Of a stretch of 64,000 bases of DNA, positions 8,791 through 18,435 are shown piece after piece. The stretch is from Rossellomorea vietnamensis (GTDB lineage Bacteria; Bacillota; Bacilli; Bacillales; Bacillaceae_B): contig NZ_LIXZ01000006.1 of assembly GCF_001305855.1 (NCBI RefSeq), forward strand, positions 150,828 to 214,827. The letters are read 5' to 3'. Below the pieces are notes generated by a model. That model searched no databases and was not told where the DNA came from. It saw only the letters and a list, made by a program, of their open reading frames with translations. Position numbers and translations under genes: made by a program. Position 1 is the stretch's first letter. Every line of letters starts with the position of its first letter.

Positions 8791-9459
8791 TTGAAAAAAT
8801 TAAGAATTGCAATCGATGGTCCTGCAGCAGCAGGGAAAAGTACTGTTGCAAAGATTGTGGCAGGTAAATTATCTTATCTTTATATTGATACCGGGGCGAT
8901 GTACCGCTCTTTAACGTATAAAGCTTTGAGCAACAACATAGACTTGCATGATGAGAATGAATTGAATCGATTATTGTCAGAAACGACGATCGAACTTGAA
9001 CCTTCTGAAGATGGACAGCTTGTATTCCTGGACGGGAACGATGTAACAGATGAGATCCGCCAGGCTTCCGTGACCAATTCAGTGTCTCATGTGGCCGTTC
9101 ATTCCGGTGTGAGGGAAGAAATGGTGAAGAGACAGCAGCAGCTTGCGAAAGAAGGCGCTGTAGTGATGGACGGAAGGGATATCGGCACTCATGTCATCCC
9201 GGATGCGGAAATCAAGGTTTTCTTACTCGCCAGTGTGGACGAACGTGCCCAAAGGAGATATGAAGAGAACCTCTCGAAGGGATATCCGAGTGATCTGGAG
9301 CAATTAAAAGAAGAAATCGCCCGCCGTGACAAAATTGATTCTGAAAGAGAAGTGGCCCCTCTGAAAAAAGCCGAAGATGCAACCGAGATAGATACCACTT
9401 CCCTTTCCATATCAGATGTGGTGGACCAAATCATGTTGTTAGTAGAAAGGAAAGGTTAA
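8791..9459 (+). CDS. cmk: cytidylate kinase
   Basis: Phosphorylates CMP and dCMP to the diphosphates. The P-loop GPAAAGKST is at the N-terminus (about 9-17), and the [10 protein letters not shown] and late [10 protein letters not shown] segments are family-typical. TTG 8791 gives [10 protein letters not shown] and 222 residues, matching the family; a GTG at 8782 is also in frame but would overlap the AGGTGG ribosome site. The extended -10 box TGTTAAAAT at 8743-8751 is the likely promoter. plsC follows after one nucleotide, so the two are co-transcribed. Confidence 0.95.
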   Translation: MKKLRIAIDGPAAAGKSTVAKIVAGKLSYLYIDTGAMYRSLTYKALSNNIDLHDENELNRLLSETTIELEPSEDGQLVFLDGNDVTDEIRQASVTNSVSHVAVHSGVREEMVKRQQQLAKEGAVVMDGRDIGTHVIPDAEIKVFLLASVDERAQRRYEENLSKGYPSDLEQLKEEIARRDKIDSEREVAPLKKAEDATEIDTTSLSISDVVDQIMLLVERKG

Positions 9460-9460
9460 A

Positions 9461-10042
9461 TTGAACTTATATACCTTTGCTAGAGGTCTCGTTAAGTCGA
9501 TCCTCTCTCCTTTGTACCGGATAGAGGTGAAGGGGTTGGAGCATTTCCCGAAAGATGGGGGTGTTTTACTATGCACCAACCATATTGATAACCTGGATCC
9601 ACCTGTCGTCGGGATCTCAGCACCAAGGCCAGTGTCCTTCATGGCAAAAGAAGAACTCTTCAATGTACCCGTATTGGGGAAATTGCTTCCTGATTTACGC
9701 GCATTCCCTGTGAAAAGAGGGATGAGCGACCGTGAAGCACTGCGGAAAGGATTAAAAGTCCTGAAGCAGGGAGATGTTTTAGGACTGTTCCCAGAGGGTA
9801 CTAGAAGTAAGACAGGGCAAATCGGCAAGGGATTGGCAGGTGCAGGCTTCTTTGCCCTTCGCTCTGAAGCTTATGTTGTACCATGTGCCATCATTGGACC
9901 ATACAAGCCATTTAGGAAATTAAAGGTTGTATTCGGGGCGCCGATCCCGATGGATAGTATCCGTGAAGAAAGATTGAATGCGGAGAAAACGACGGAAATC
10001 ATTATGAAGCATATCGAAGACCTGATACATGCGCATCAATAA
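9461..10042 (+). CDS. plsC: 1-acyl-sn-glycerol-3-phosphate acyltransferase
   Basis: Membrane-associated acyltransferase that makes phosphatidic acid from lysophosphatidic acid. The catalytic HX4D motif is H41-D46 (NHIDNLD), and the substrate motif FPEGTRS lies near residue 112. The 193-residue length is usual for Gram-positive PlsC. It starts at TTG one nt after the cmk stop, with GGAAAGG upstream. The cmk-plsC-S1 protein order is common in Bacillaceae, but in B. subtilis the acyltransferase is elsewhere. Confidence 0.92.
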   Translation: MNLYTFARGLVKSILSPLYRIEVKGLEHFPKDGGVLLCTNHIDNLDPPVVGISAPRPVSFMAKEELFNVPVLGKLLPDLRAFPVKRGMSDREALRKGLKVLKQGDVLGLFPEGTRSKTGQIGKGLAGAGFFALRSEAYVVPCAIIGPYKPFRKLKVVFGAPIPMDSIREERLNAEKTTEIIMKHIEDLIHAHQ

Positions 10043-10165
10043 TATAAGGTTTCCCGCTTGACAAAAAGTAGTATTTATTAGAAGTTAGTAGAAAGAATAT
10101 TTTAAATTGCGAAGTCTCACAATAATCAAAAATCTTTGCAGTCATGGATTAAGGAGGAGTACATA

Positions 10166-11296
10166 ATGGAAGACATGAATGGAATTGAAGTGAAGAATCT
10201 TGAAATTGGTGAAAAAGTTAAAGGGACTGTCACTAAGGTTGAAGAAAAGCAAGTCTTAGTCGACGTTCAAGATAGTAAAGTGGATGGCATCATTCCAATT
10301 AGTGAACTCTCAAGCCTTCATATCGAAAAAGCTTCTGATGTAGTCAATGAAGGGGATGTACTTGAGTTAATCGTGACAAAAGTGGAAGAAGAACTGTTGG
10401 TTCTATCCAAGCGTAAAGTGGATGCCGAAAAAGCATGGGAAGAAATGAAGGTCCGCTTTGAAAATGGAGACGTCTTCGAAGCTGAAGTGAAAGACGTTGT
10501 GAAAGGCGGTCTTGTCGTTGATCTTGGAGTAAGAGGATTTGTCCCGGCATCATTGGTGGAAGATTACTATGTCGAGGATTTCTCCGATTATAAAGATAAA
10601 ACGTTAACGTTCAAGATCGTCGAACTGGATCAGGAGAAGAATCGATTGATCCTGTCCCACCGTGCAGTGGTCGAAGCAGAGAAACAGCAACAGAAGAAAC
10701 AGCTTCTGACAGACATCGAATCGGGAGCCGTTCTTGAAGGGACGGTCCAGCGCATCACGGATTTCGGTGCATTTGTAGATATTGGCGGAGTCGATGGGCT
10801 TGTTCATATTTCCCAACTCTCCCACGAACATGTAGAGAAGCCTTCTGATGTAGTGACAGAAGGACAAAAAGTACAGGTGAAGGTCCTGAGTGTCGATCGA
10901 GACAACGAACGGATTTCTTTATCTATCAAAGAAACCCTGCCTGGGCCATGGAGTGACATCTCCGACAAGGCTCCTAAAGGAAGCGTGTTGGATGGGGTCG
11001 TAAAACGCCTCGTATCTTACGGTGCATTTGTAGAAGTGTTCCCTGGGGTCGAAGGACTTGTTCATATCTCTCAAATTTCACATAAACATATCGGTACTCC
11101 ACACGAAGTGCTTCAGGAGAACCAGGATGTAAAAGTGAAGGTGCTTGATGTGAACGAAAATGAACAACGCTTATCTTTAAGCATCAAGGCGCTTGAAGAA
11201 AAAGAGGAAGAAGTAACGGATTACGAAATGCCTGAAGAAAGCACAGGATTCCAATTAGGCGAAATGATTGGAGACAAATTAAAAGATCTTAAGTAA
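10166..11296 (+). CDS. ypfD: S1 RNA-binding domain protein (RpsA homologue, YpfD)
   Basis: Cytosolic protein of 376 residues with four S1 domains, each recognisable by repeats of the type GxVxxVxxxGAFVDIGGVDGLVHISQLS (two very clear ones around 190-270 and 275-345) and an acidic tail. It is related to ribosomal protein S1 but shorter than the six-domain Gram-negative protein; its exact role in Bacillus is unsettled. ATG 10166 follows AAGGAGG by six nt. An upstream ATG at 10136 is in frame but lacks a ribosome site. Confidence 0.92.
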   Translation: MEDMNGIEVKNLEIGEKVKGTVTKVEEKQVLVDVQDSKVDGIIPISELSSLHIEKASDVVNEGDVLELIVTKVEEELLVLSKRKVDAEKAWEEMKVRFENGDVFEAEVKDVVKGGLVVDLGVRGFVPASLVEDYYVEDFSDYKDKTLTFKIVELDQEKNRLILSHRAVVEAEKQQQKKQLLTDIESGAVLEGTVQRITDFGAFVDIGGVDGLVHISQLSHEHVEKPSDVVTEGQKVQVKVLSVDRDNERISLSIKETLPGPWSDISDKAPKGSVLDGVVKRLVSYGAFVEVFPGVEGLVHISQISHKHIGTPHEVLQENQDVKVKVLDVNENEQRLSLSIKALEEKEEEVTDYEMPEESTGFQLGEMIGDKLKDLK

Positions 11297-11308
11297 TGGT
11301 GATGAATT

Positions 11309-12367
11309 GTGACGAGAGCTCAAAGAAAGCAAGACCACATTAATTATGCAATATCCACCGGTCAACAGCGGAAGACGGGTTACGATGAAGTGGCTTTTGT
11401 CCACCAAAGCTTACCGAATATAGCAGTAGATGAGGTTCATCTGCAGTCTGAAATTGGCGAACTTACATGGAGTTCGCCAATTTTCATAAATGCTATGACT
11501 GGCGGTGGTGGAGAATCCACTACAAAAATCAATCAGGAATTATCTATCCTTTCCAGGGAAACGGGGCTGGCAATCGCGGTAGGATCCCAAATGTCAGCTC
11601 TTAAAGACCCTGCAGAACGAAAAACGTATGAAGTCGTCCGGAAGCACAACCCGGATGGAGTGGTCTTCGGGAACTTGGGAAGTGAGGCCACAGTTCAACA
11701 GGCAAGAGATGCCGTTGAGATGATCGAGGCCGACGCATTGCAGATTCATCTGAATGTTATTCAGGAATTGACGATGCCTGAAGGGGACCGTGATTTCAGG
11801 GGGGCCATGGAGAGGATCCGGATAATTGCGGAGAATCTTTCAGTACCTGTCATTGTGAAAGAGACGGGGTTTGGTATCAGTAAAGAGGCTGCTGAAACTT
11901 TATCCGATTCAACGATTTCAGCCATCGATATAGGCGGTTTCGGCGGAACAAACTTCTCGAAAATCGAGAATCAGCGACGAAAGCGTATGCTGGATTTCTT
12001 CGATGATTGGGGGATTCCCACTGCCATTTCAATAGCTGAGTCCTATGCCTCCTCGGATAAGCCGATCCTTGCATCCGGAGGTATCCAAAACAGCTTAGAC
12101 ATCGTTAAGTCTCTAGGATTAGGGGCATCTGCTGTTGGAATGGCCGGCGTCATCCTTAAGCAGCTCCTGGAATCGGGTTTGAAGGATACCATTGATGAAG
12201 TGAATCAAATTCATACGGATATTCAGTTTTTAATGTGTGCTCTGGGCTGTAGACGGATTGACGATCTTCATAAGGTACCAATGATGCTATCGGGCAACGT
12301 GTACCATTGGCTTGAGAAGAGAAGCTTGAATCCCGGTGCATACAGCAATAGAACGTTTAATATGTAA
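11309..12367 (+). CDS. fni: type 2 isopentenyl-diphosphate delta-isomerase
   Basis: FMN- and NADPH-dependent enzyme that interconverts IPP and DMAPP for isoprenoid synthesis. The TIM-barrel protein of 352 residues has the family segments INAMTGGGG, VGSQMSALKDP, NLGSEAT, IHLNVIQE and the phosphate-binding DIGGFGGTNF. It begins at GTG 11309, 12 nt after the S1-protein stop. Its products feed the hepS/hepT heptaprenyl synthase encoded about 10 kb downstream. Confidence 0.95.
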   Translation: MTRAQRKQDHINYAISTGQQRKTGYDEVAFVHQSLPNIAVDEVHLQSEIGELTWSSPIFINAMTGGGGESTTKINQELSILSRETGLAIAVGSQMSALKDPAERKTYEVVRKHNPDGVVFGNLGSEATVQQARDAVEMIEADALQIHLNVIQELTMPEGDRDFRGAMERIRIIAENLSVPVIVKETGFGISKEAAETLSDSTISAIDIGGFGGTNFSKIENQRRKRMLDFFDDWGIPTAISIAESYASSDKPILASGGIQNSLDIVKSLGLGASAVGMAGVILKQLLESGLKDTIDEVNQIHTDIQFLMCALGCRRIDDLHKVPMMLSGNVYHWLEKRSLNPGAYSNRTFNM

Positions 12368-12369
12368 AA

Positions 12370-12408
12370 AGAACGAATTCTCAATCGCGAGAATTCGTTC
12401 TTTTTTTG
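12370..12408 (+). terminator. terminator of fni
   Basis: AGAACGAATTCTC pairs with GAGAATTCGTTCT around a 6-nt loop, followed by a T tract; it begins just after the fni stop codon. Confidence 0.88.
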
Positions 12409-12436
12409 TTGCATGGGTTGTAAGCCATCTCCGCTA

Positions 12437-12559
12437 TTAGCGTTTAGCTTTTTCCGTTCCTTCGAGACTTGTTGCTCCTTTGTAATGTAAGCCCTGATCA
12501 CGGTCTGATTCTACTCGTTTGCTTTGTTTCAGCTTCTTCTCTTGACGATCTTTACCCAT
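12437..12559 (-). CDS. ypzI: small conserved protein YpzI
   Basis: A 40-residue protein read on the minus strand between fni and yphA. It begins MGKDRQEKKLKQSKRVESD and ends in KAKR, the pattern of the B. subtilis YpzI family. AAGGAGGTG lies about eight nt before the ATG, the best ribosome site in this stretch. It is very charged, with no membrane segment. Function unknown. It is shorter than usual ORF cut-offs and easily missed. Confidence 0.82.
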   Translation of the reverse strand: MGKDRQEKKLKQSKRVESDRDQGLHYKGATSLEGTEKAKR

Positions 12560-12660
12560 TTAAATACACCTCCTTACTTTATTTTTTCTTTGGAAAGTTG
12601 ATTCATACATGAATGAGATACATAAAGATTTTCCATAATGTAGATAATAGGAGGGAGAGT

Positions 12661-13281
12661 TTGCTGATGGATGGCATTTTGTATTTGTGGTTACTGTGGG
12701 GAATATGGGTATATACGACATTTTTATTGAGAAAGTCTCATCCGGACCGTTTTCGTTATTCGTTTCTGAGTTTATTGCTCATATGTGTATTTCCGTATGG
12801 GAAGATGGCCGGTTCTGTAGAAGTATCATACCCTGTTATCGTACTTGCACTCATTTGTATTGTTTATATACGAAATTTAAGGTTGAGAGAGAAGTTATAT
12901 ATGCTTGCAGTTGTTCTCTCGATGGGGATGATCTATGCAGGAATCGCATTGATTTCCATTTATGACCCGGTACTTATGTTTATGGATCGGGATATCATCC
13001 TGTCGTTGTCGTTGGTGACGGTAGGCATTCTTTTCTACAGCCACTCCTCCCAATTCTGGATTCGTCTCATTGCGGTCGCTTTAAGCAGTGTGATCGGCGA
13101 CTTTTTTCTGAGCATTCCATTAAACAAGGTTGGGTTTCACTATTCAATCGGAGGTCCTGCTTACCTGGACGTGCTTGCTTTAACGATCGGGCTACTATCT
13201 GCCTTAAAAATAGTGGTTGAAATGAATCAGGCTGTTCACATCAAGACACAACCAAATAAGGGGGAAATGAAGAATCTATGA
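12661..13281 (+). CDS. yphA: integral membrane protein YphA
   Basis: A protein of 206 residues with about six transmembrane segments and almost no soluble part, in the place of B. subtilis yphA. TTG 12661 lies six nt after GGAGG; ATG 12667 is the alternative. It overlaps the start of the YIEGIA gene by four nt (ATGA), so both are translated together. Function unknown; the coupling suggests that it works with the YIEGIA protein. Confidence 0.8.
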   Translation: MLMDGILYLWLLWGIWVYTTFLLRKSHPDRFRYSFLSLLLICVFPYGKMAGSVEVSYPVIVLALICIVYIRNLRLREKLYMLAVVLSMGMIYAGIALISIYDPVLMFMDRDIILSLSLVTVGILFYSHSSQFWIRLIAVALSSVIGDFFLSIPLNKVGFHYSIGGPAYLDVLALTIGLLSALKIVVEMNQAVHIKTQPNKGEMKNL

Positions 13282-14174
13282 ATGTGTATGTGTATCCTGT
13301 GATCTTTGGCGTGGTGGTGGGGACCCTGACAAGGATCTATATGCTTCGCACTGACTATCGCCAGTATCCGACTTATCTGCATGGAAAGATTATACATATA
13401 GCCCTTGGATTTATTGCGGCGGGACTTGGCACTATTGCAATCCCTGCTTTACTGGAGGAAAATTTCACGGCGATTACGTTTTTGACGGTTGCGGCTTCTC
13501 AGTTCCGTGATGTGAGAAATATGGAGAGAAACACATTGACGGAGCTGGATGCTTATGAACTGGTCCCTAGAGGGGCTACTTACATTGAGGGGATTGCCGT
13601 TGCATTTGAAAGTCGAAATTATCTGGTTATTTTTACCTCTCTTCTTGCAACGATCGCCTACATCGTGTTTAATATATATGCCGCTTTAGGGATCAGTGTG
13701 ATCTGCATGGTGCTTGCTCATAAATTAATGGCCGGGGGCAAATTGAAGGATATCGTTGACATTGAATATGTGAAGCCTCGTTTTGATGGAGCGGGATTGT
13801 ATGTTGATAATATTTACATTATGAATATAGGCCTTAAAGTAAGGCAGGAAGAGATCCTCCGATATGGGATGGGGTTCATCCTTTCACCCAAATCGTTTGA
13901 TGCAAGGTCGACACTCGCGAATCTGGGGCAACGTCAGGCCATTCTCCATGATATGTCCACTTCACTGGGGATCTTTAAGGATTCGGGGACACCTGCTTTG
14001 ACACCACTCGCCAAAAGGGATTTGGATGATGGAAGAGTCGGGGTATTTGTCCTTCCACAGCGAAAGGACATAGAGAAGGCCATTGCCATTCTTGGGCAGG
14101 TACCAACCCTTGAAAATGCCATAAGGATGCCGTCTGAGTCGAAAGCGAATCAGGAGGGGAGTAAATTAAAATGA
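13278..14174 (+). CDS. yphB: YIEGIA-family membrane protein (YphB)
   Basis: The family takes its name from the hexamer YIEGIA, present here near residue 102. The 298-residue protein has hydrophobic segments at about 2-18, 34-58, 112-130 and 135-150, then a soluble C-terminal domain. It overlaps yphA by four nt upstream and the next small gene by four nt downstream, forming a translationally coupled trio. The family is confined to spore formers as far as I know; a sporulation role is plausible but is inference. Confidence 0.82.
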   Translation: MNVYVYPVIFGVVVGTLTRIYMLRTDYRQYPTYLHGKIIHIALGFIAAGLGTIAIPALLEENFTAITFLTVAASQFRDVRNMERNTLTELDAYELVPRGATYIEGIAVAFESRNYLVIFTSLLATIAYIVFNIYAALGISVICMVLAHKLMAGGKLKDIVDIEYVKPRFDGAGLYVDNIYIMNIGLKVRQEEILRYGMGFILSPKSFDARSTLANLGQRQAILHDMSTSLGIFKDSGTPALTPLAKRDLDDGRVGVFVLPQRKDIEKAIAILGQVPTLENAIRMPSESKANQEGSKLK

Positions 14175-14362
14175 GTACGACCATACAGAAATTCATCCTC
14201 GCAACCGTAACGACCACACCTGAAAAGGTACCGAGTGGAACGAGTGTTTTCTACTGTAAAACGGATGATGAATTACAAAAAATCTGCGCAAACCTGGAAG
14301 CCATTCTGGACGGGATTGCTCATGAAATAGATGAGGGACTGTTCATCATTGTAAAACACTGA
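14171..14362 (+). CDS. small partner protein, capping subunit for YIEGIA
   Basis: A 63-residue soluble protein overlapping the YIEGIA gene by four nt. It matches in size and context the protein usually annotated as the capping complex subunit for YIEGIA (ypzH-like). It has no signal or membrane segment; the sequence alternates short strands and one helix. The family name implies a complex with the preceding membrane protein. Biochemical function unknown. Confidence 0.72.
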   Translation: MSTTIQKFILATVTTTPEKVPSGTSVFYCKTDDELQKICANLEAILDGIAHEIDEGLFIIVKH

Positions 14363-14402
14363 TTGCCAGTTTATTCTTTTACTGATAAAATAGTAAAGTT
14401 AG

Positions 14403-14452
14403 GGGGACTGTCCCATAAGGAAACATTACCTTAAGGGCCGGTCCTTCTTATG
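14403..14452 (+). terminator. imperfect long hairpin between the YIEGIA trio and der
   Basis: 14403-14420 pairs with 14429-14444 with a few mismatches and G-T pairs around an 8-nt loop; CTTCTTA follows. It is probably the terminator of the yphA operon, though the short T run leaves room for a leader element of der. Confidence 0.55.
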
Positions 14453-14539
14453 CATAGCTCAGTTTATGATAATGATTGAACAGGCTTAAAAAGAGGAAAT
14501 GTAAGAACGAAACAACTTCTTACAGAAAGGGTGATGAAC

Positions 14540-15850
14540 GTGACTAAACCAGTAGTAGCAATCGTAGGGCGTCCGAACGTCGGGAAGTCCACGATCTTTA
14601 ATAGAATTGTTGGGGAAAGAATATCCATCGTTGAAGATGTACCTGGTGTAACAAGGGACCGTATATATAGTTCTGCAGAATGGCTGACCCATGAATTTAA
14701 CATCATTGATACAGGCGGAATTGAACTCGGAAATGAACCATTCCTGGATCAGATCAGACAGCAGGCTGAAATTGCGATTGATGAAGCCGATGTCATTGTG
14801 TTCTTGACGAACGGACGCGAAGGCGTCACAGCCGCTGATGAAATTGTTGCCAAAATTCTATACAGATCAAAGAAACCGGTCGTATTGGGGATAAACAAAA
14901 TCGATAATCCTGAAATGAGGGAAATGATTTATGATTTCTACTCTTTAGGTTTTGGCGAACCGTATCCTATTTCAGGTTCCCATGGACTTGGTCTGGGAGA
15001 TCTGCTCGACGAGGTCGTCAAGAACTTCAAACAGGAAGAGGAAGAGGACTATGCGGAAGATGTCATCAAATTTTCTTTGATCGGTCGTCCGAATGTAGGG
15101 AAATCCTCTTTAGTCAACGCTTTATTAGGGGAAGATCGTGTCATCGTCAGTAACGTAGCAGGCACGACGCGGGATGCCATTGACTCCTCCTATACGTATG
15201 ATGGACAGGACTACGTCATCATTGACACAGCGGGTATGAGGAAAAAAGGGAAAGTGTATGAAACCACTGAAAAATATAGTGTGTTAAGAGCTCTCAGAGC
15301 CATTGAGCGATCAGATGTCGTCTTATCAGTCATAGACGGTGAAGAAGGAATCATCGAGCAGGACAAGAAAATCGCAGGGTATGCACATGATGCCGGCCGT
15401 GCTGTTGTCATTGTCGTGAATAAATGGGATGCTGTGGATAAAGATGAGAAGACCATGAATAAATGGGAAAAGAATATCAGGGAACATTTTCAATTCCTTG
15501 ACTATGCTCCAATCGTATTCCTTTCTGCGAAAACAAAGAAGCGCATCCACACATTGCTGCCGATCATCAATACGGCAAGTGAAAATCACGCCATGCGTGT
15601 ACAATCCAGTGTGCTGAACGAAGTGGTCATGGATGCTGTTGCCATGAATCCGACACCGACGGATAATGGTAAGAGACTCCGGATTTACTATGCGACACAA
15701 GTGGCTGTAAAGCCTCCTACTTTCGTTGTGTTTGTCAACGACCCTGAATTGATGCACTTCTCTTACGAACGATTCTTGGAAAATAGAATCCGTGATGCAT
15801 TTGGATTTGAAGGAACCCCTATTCGTATTATTGCGCGTGCTAGAAAATAA
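14540..15850 (+). CDS. der: ribosome biogenesis GTPase Der (EngA)
   Basis: Essential GTPase for maturation of the 50S subunit. Two tandem GTPase domains are clear: G1 GRPNVGKST with DTGG and NKID in the first, and GRPNVGKSS with DTAG and NKWD in the second; a C-terminal KH-like domain follows. GTG 14540 gives [10 protein letters not shown] and 436 residues, the same length as B. subtilis Der, and lies eight nt after AAAGGG; GTG 14531 and ATG 14534 are upstream alternatives. gpsA follows after 16 nt. Confidence 0.95.
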   Translation: MTKPVVAIVGRPNVGKSTIFNRIVGERISIVEDVPGVTRDRIYSSAEWLTHEFNIIDTGGIELGNEPFLDQIRQQAEIAIDEADVIVFLTNGREGVTAADEIVAKILYRSKKPVVLGINKIDNPEMREMIYDFYSLGFGEPYPISGSHGLGLGDLLDEVVKNFKQEEEEDYAEDVIKFSLIGRPNVGKSSLVNALLGEDRVIVSNVAGTTRDAIDSSYTYDGQDYVIIDTAGMRKKGKVYETTEKYSVLRALRAIERSDVVLSVIDGEEGIIEQDKKIAGYAHDAGRAVVIVVNKWDAVDKDEKTMNKWEKNIREHFQFLDYAPIVFLSAKTKKRIHTLLPIINTASENHAMRVQSSVLNEVVMDAVAMNPTPTDNGKRLRIYYATQVAVKPPTFVVFVNDPELMHFSYERFLENRIRDAFGFEGTPIRIIARARK

Positions 15851-15866
15851 TAAGGTGGGTGTAAAA

Positions 15867-16913
15867 ATGAAAAGTTCAAAAAATGTAACGGTAGTCGGGG
15901 CAGGAAGCTGGGGCACCGCTCTCGCTATGGTGCTGGCTGATAATGGATTGGAAGTAAGGCTTTGGGGCCACAAAAAAGAACAAATCGATGAAATCAACTC
16001 TAAGCATACCAATCAAAAGTATTTGAAAGAAATCGAGCTCCCCCAATCCATTATAGGGTATCATGACCTTGGGGAGTCATTGGATGGTGTCGATACCATC
16101 ATTCTTGCTGTTCCAACGAAAGCGATCCGCGGGGTCCTGGGGCAGATTCAAGAGGTTCAACGGGCGCCCTTGACCGTGGTTCATGTGAGTAAGGGGATTG
16201 AACCCGATTCCCTTCTCAGAATTTCAGAATTGATCGAAGATGAAATGTCTCCTGAGAATTTACATACAGTAGTAGTATTATCAGGACCCAGCCACGCTGA
16301 AGAAGTGAGCTTAAGGCATCCAACCACTGTGACCGTTTCGTCGAAGGATATGAAGGCGGCTGAAGAAGTTCAGGACATGTTCATGAACATGAATTTCCGT
16401 GTATACACGAATCCGGATCTCCTGGGCGTTGAAATTGGTGGGGCATTAAAGAATATCATCGCCCTTGCTGCCGGAATTACAGACGGCCTGGGGTACGGAG
16501 ATAACGCCAAAGCGGCTCTCATTACACGGGGGCTTGCTGAAATCGCCCGTTTAGGAACGAAAATGGGGGCAAATCCCCTGACGTTTTCAGGGTTAACGGG
16601 AATCGGAGACCTCATCGTGACGTGTACGAGTGTACACTCAAGAAACTGGAGAGCCGGGAATATGCTCGGAAAGGGTCATAATCTGGATGAGGTCCTGGCC
16701 AATATGGGCATGGTCGTAGAAGGGGTACGTACGACGAAAGCCGCCCATCAGCTGGCTGAAAAGTATGAAGTGAATATGCCGATCACGGATGCGCTTTACG
16801 ATGTCCTCTTTAATAAAGTGGAAGCAAAAGAAGCGGTTGATCACTTGATGGGTCGCGTGAAAACGAATGAAATGGAAGATCTTGTGAATATTCTGGATGA
16901 ACGCTTAACCTGA
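15867..16913 (+). CDS. gpsA: glycerol-3-phosphate dehydrogenase [NAD(P)+]
   Basis: Reduces dihydroxyacetone phosphate to sn-glycerol 3-phosphate for phospholipid synthesis. The 348-residue protein has the N-terminal dinucleotide motif GAGSWG, the SKGIEPDS segment, and [14 protein letters not shown] containing the catalytic lysine. ATG 15867 follows AAGGTGGGTG; the reading frame is open further upstream inside der, but that part is not conserved. It follows der as in B. subtilis and is likely co-transcribed with it. Confidence 0.95.
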   Translation: MKSSKNVTVVGAGSWGTALAMVLADNGLEVRLWGHKKEQIDEINSKHTNQKYLKEIELPQSIIGYHDLGESLDGVDTIILAVPTKAIRGVLGQIQEVQRAPLTVVHVSKGIEPDSLLRISELIEDEMSPENLHTVVVLSGPSHAEEVSLRHPTTVTVSSKDMKAAEEVQDMFMNMNFRVYTNPDLLGVEIGGALKNIIALAAGITDGLGYGDNAKAALITRGLAEIARLGTKMGANPLTFSGLTGIGDLIVTCTSVHSRNWRAGNMLGKGHNLDEVLANMGMVVEGVRTTKAAHQLAEKYEVNMPITDALYDVLFNKVEAKEAVDHLMGRVKTNEMEDLVNILDERLT

Positions 16914-17068
16914 TCCGAAATACAGGCATGCTTGAATGATCATTTTTGCCCAATGCACAATTATTCCTCGATTTATAGGCATTCGAGGATGCGAACACTG
17001 ATCTTTCTGCATACACTGTCATGAATATATACAGCTTTGCCTATGGATGGGTAGGTCTCCCTTATTAG

Positions 17069-17127
17069 AGCTTCTCTTAGTATGTTGACGTCTATGATGT
17101 TAAAATGCTTGAGAAGCTTTTTTTTTG
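17069..17127 (+). terminator. long-loop terminator upstream of yphE
   Basis: AGCTTCTC (17069-17076) pairs with GAGAAGCT (17111-17118), followed by a run of nine T. The loop is 34 nt, longer than usual, but the T run makes a terminator likely. Confidence 0.6.
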
Positions 17128-17209
17128 ATTTTTATCCATCAGTCCCTCATAGAGGCATGTAACAGATTCTTGAACAACCATTCTTTTCTATTCCTTAGTA
17201 AAAATCTTA

Positions 17210-17218
17210 TGATATAAT
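17210..17218 (+). promoter_or_regulatory. extended -10 promoter of yphE-yphF
   Basis: TGATATAAT: a perfect TATAAT with the TGn extension, 26 nt before the yphE start; no good -35 box is seen. Confidence 0.6.
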
Positions 17219-17244
17219 ACATTCGATAACAGGAGGGATGTACT

Positions 17245-17442
17245 TTGGATTCGATGATGAAGATGTGGATTTCGTTTGCCTCAATGGGATTCATGTTTTT
17301 TGCCATATTAACAATTTATTTCAGCAGATATAAGATTAAGCAGAAATTCCTGCGTTTTATCACAGCTTTCATGGCATACATACTGATGATCGCTGGTGGG
17401 CTCATGATGATTTATATAGTATTAAGCGGACCTACCAATTAG
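17245..17442 (+). CDS. yphE: small membrane protein YphE (DUF2768)
   Basis: A 65-residue protein with two transmembrane helices (about 8-26 and 38-60) separated by a short basic loop (RYKIKQK), matching DUF2768 in size and topology. The TTG start at 17245 is set by AGGAGGGA upstream. It is the first gene of a pair with yphF, which starts 10 nt after its stop. It stands next to spoIVA in spore formers; function unknown. Confidence 0.8.
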   Translation: MDSMMKMWISFASMGFMFFAILTIYFSRYKIKQKFLRFITAFMAYILMIAGGLMMIYIVLSGPTN

Positions 17443-17452
17443 GACCGCCCGA

Positions 17453-18181
17453 TTGAAAGGACGTTTTAGATTGAAGCGCTTTAGTATAACAGCACTACTC
17501 CTCATACTTACGATGAGCATACTTTCCGGTTGCCTGTATCCGGATGAAGAATTGAGTCAGAATCAGATTCCTTATGAAACCCAGGTGAAGGCTGTACAAG
17601 AGGCAGTGGAAACCTATCAGAAAGATAATAACGGACTGCTTCCGATTAAGACCCGTGATCAGGATACACCCATCTATCAGAAGTATCCGATTGATTTCAG
17701 GAAGTTATCCCCAAGATACTTACCCGAAATCCCGGGGAACGCCTTTGAAAATGGCGGAATCTTTCAATATGTTCTGGTGAATGTGGAAGAAAAGCCGGAA
17801 GTCAAGATATTCGACCTTCGAATGGCCGAAAGGATAAGAGAATTGAAAATCAGGATCCAGGCCCAGGACTATCCGCCATTTGATAAAGAGGTAGCACATA
17901 ATGTTTATACCCTGAATTATAAGGAACTTGGCTATGATGAAGAAGTCTACGTGAACAGCCCTTATTCCAATAAAAATCTTCCCCTTGTCATCAACGGGGA
18001 CGGAGACATTTTTGTGGATTACTCAATGGATTTATTTGAAGAACTCAATTCAAGTGATAAAGAAATTAAAAAAGGTGAAGATATCCGGAATTTACTTGTA
18101 AAAGACACATACTTTGTTCCTGCATATTCTTTACCGTATACGGTCGATGAAAATAATGAACCTGTCTTTATGACAAAATAG
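17453..18181 (+). CDS. yphF: lipoprotein YphF
   Basis: A predicted lipoprotein. The basic N-terminus and hydrophobic stretch end in the lipobox LSGC with the lipidated cysteine at about residue 27 (from TTG 17453). The mature part is about 215 residues, acidic, with no domain I recognise. TTG 17471 (after AAAGGA) would give a shorter, more typical signal peptide and is the main alternative start. The gene follows yphE and ends in a hairpin terminator. Function unknown. Confidence 0.78.
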   Translation: MKGRFRLKRFSITALLLILTMSILSGCLYPDEELSQNQIPYETQVKAVQEAVETYQKDNNGLLPIKTRDQDTPIYQKYPIDFRKLSPRYLPEIPGNAFENGGIFQYVLVNVEEKPEVKIFDLRMAERIRELKIRIQAQDYPPFDKEVAHNVYTLNYKELGYDEEVYVNSPYSNKNLPLVINGDGDIFVDYSMDLFEELNSSDKEIKKGEDIRNLLVKDTYFVPAYSLPYTVDENNEPVFMTK

Positions 18182-18185
18182 GCAT

Positions 18186-18233
18186 AACCCTTTTCTTGCA
18201 AAATATATTGTAAGGGAAGGGTTATTATTTTTA
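18186..18233 (+). terminator. terminator of yphE-yphF
   Basis: AACCCTT(TTCTTGCAA) pairs with (TTGTAAGGG)AAGGGTT with a few mismatches around a 6-nt loop, then ATTATTTTTA. Confidence 0.75.
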
Positions 18234-18341
18234 TGTCATCCTTTAAAGGGTTATTTCATCAAAACAAATGATCATAAATGCTAAAGACATAATAAATTTT
18301 TCACTTTTCATCATAAGGGGGGAAAAAAAGCATATTAATAG

Positions 18342-18371
18342 TCATAAGTCATTGGGACAACATCATAAATA
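18342..18371 (+). promoter_or_regulatory. candidate SigE promoter of spoIVA
   Basis: A -35-like TCATAAG (18342-18348) and a -10-like CATAAATA starting at 18364, with 15 nt between them, resemble the SigE consensus (ATA core and CATA at -10). spoIVA is SigE-dependent in B. subtilis. Match by eye only. Confidence 0.42.
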
Positions 18372-18435
18372 TAGAATGTGAGACACAGAATACACGGATG
18401 AAACATCCCTGGAATATAAGATGGGAGGGAATCTC

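Larger units (their letters stand above)
16914..17244. other. intergenic region gpsA-yphE
   Basis: This gap of 331 nt has no convincing gene. It contains a weak inverted repeat (CCTCGA near 16973 with TCGAGG near 16983), a long-loop terminator (17069-17127) and the yphE promoter (17210-17218). Nothing else stands out. Confidence 0.6.

Noticed and set aside
12268..12501. Minus-strand frame of 77 residues over the end of fni
   Set aside because: It runs through the fni terminator and coding sequence; the real minus-strand gene in this place is ypzI in another frame.
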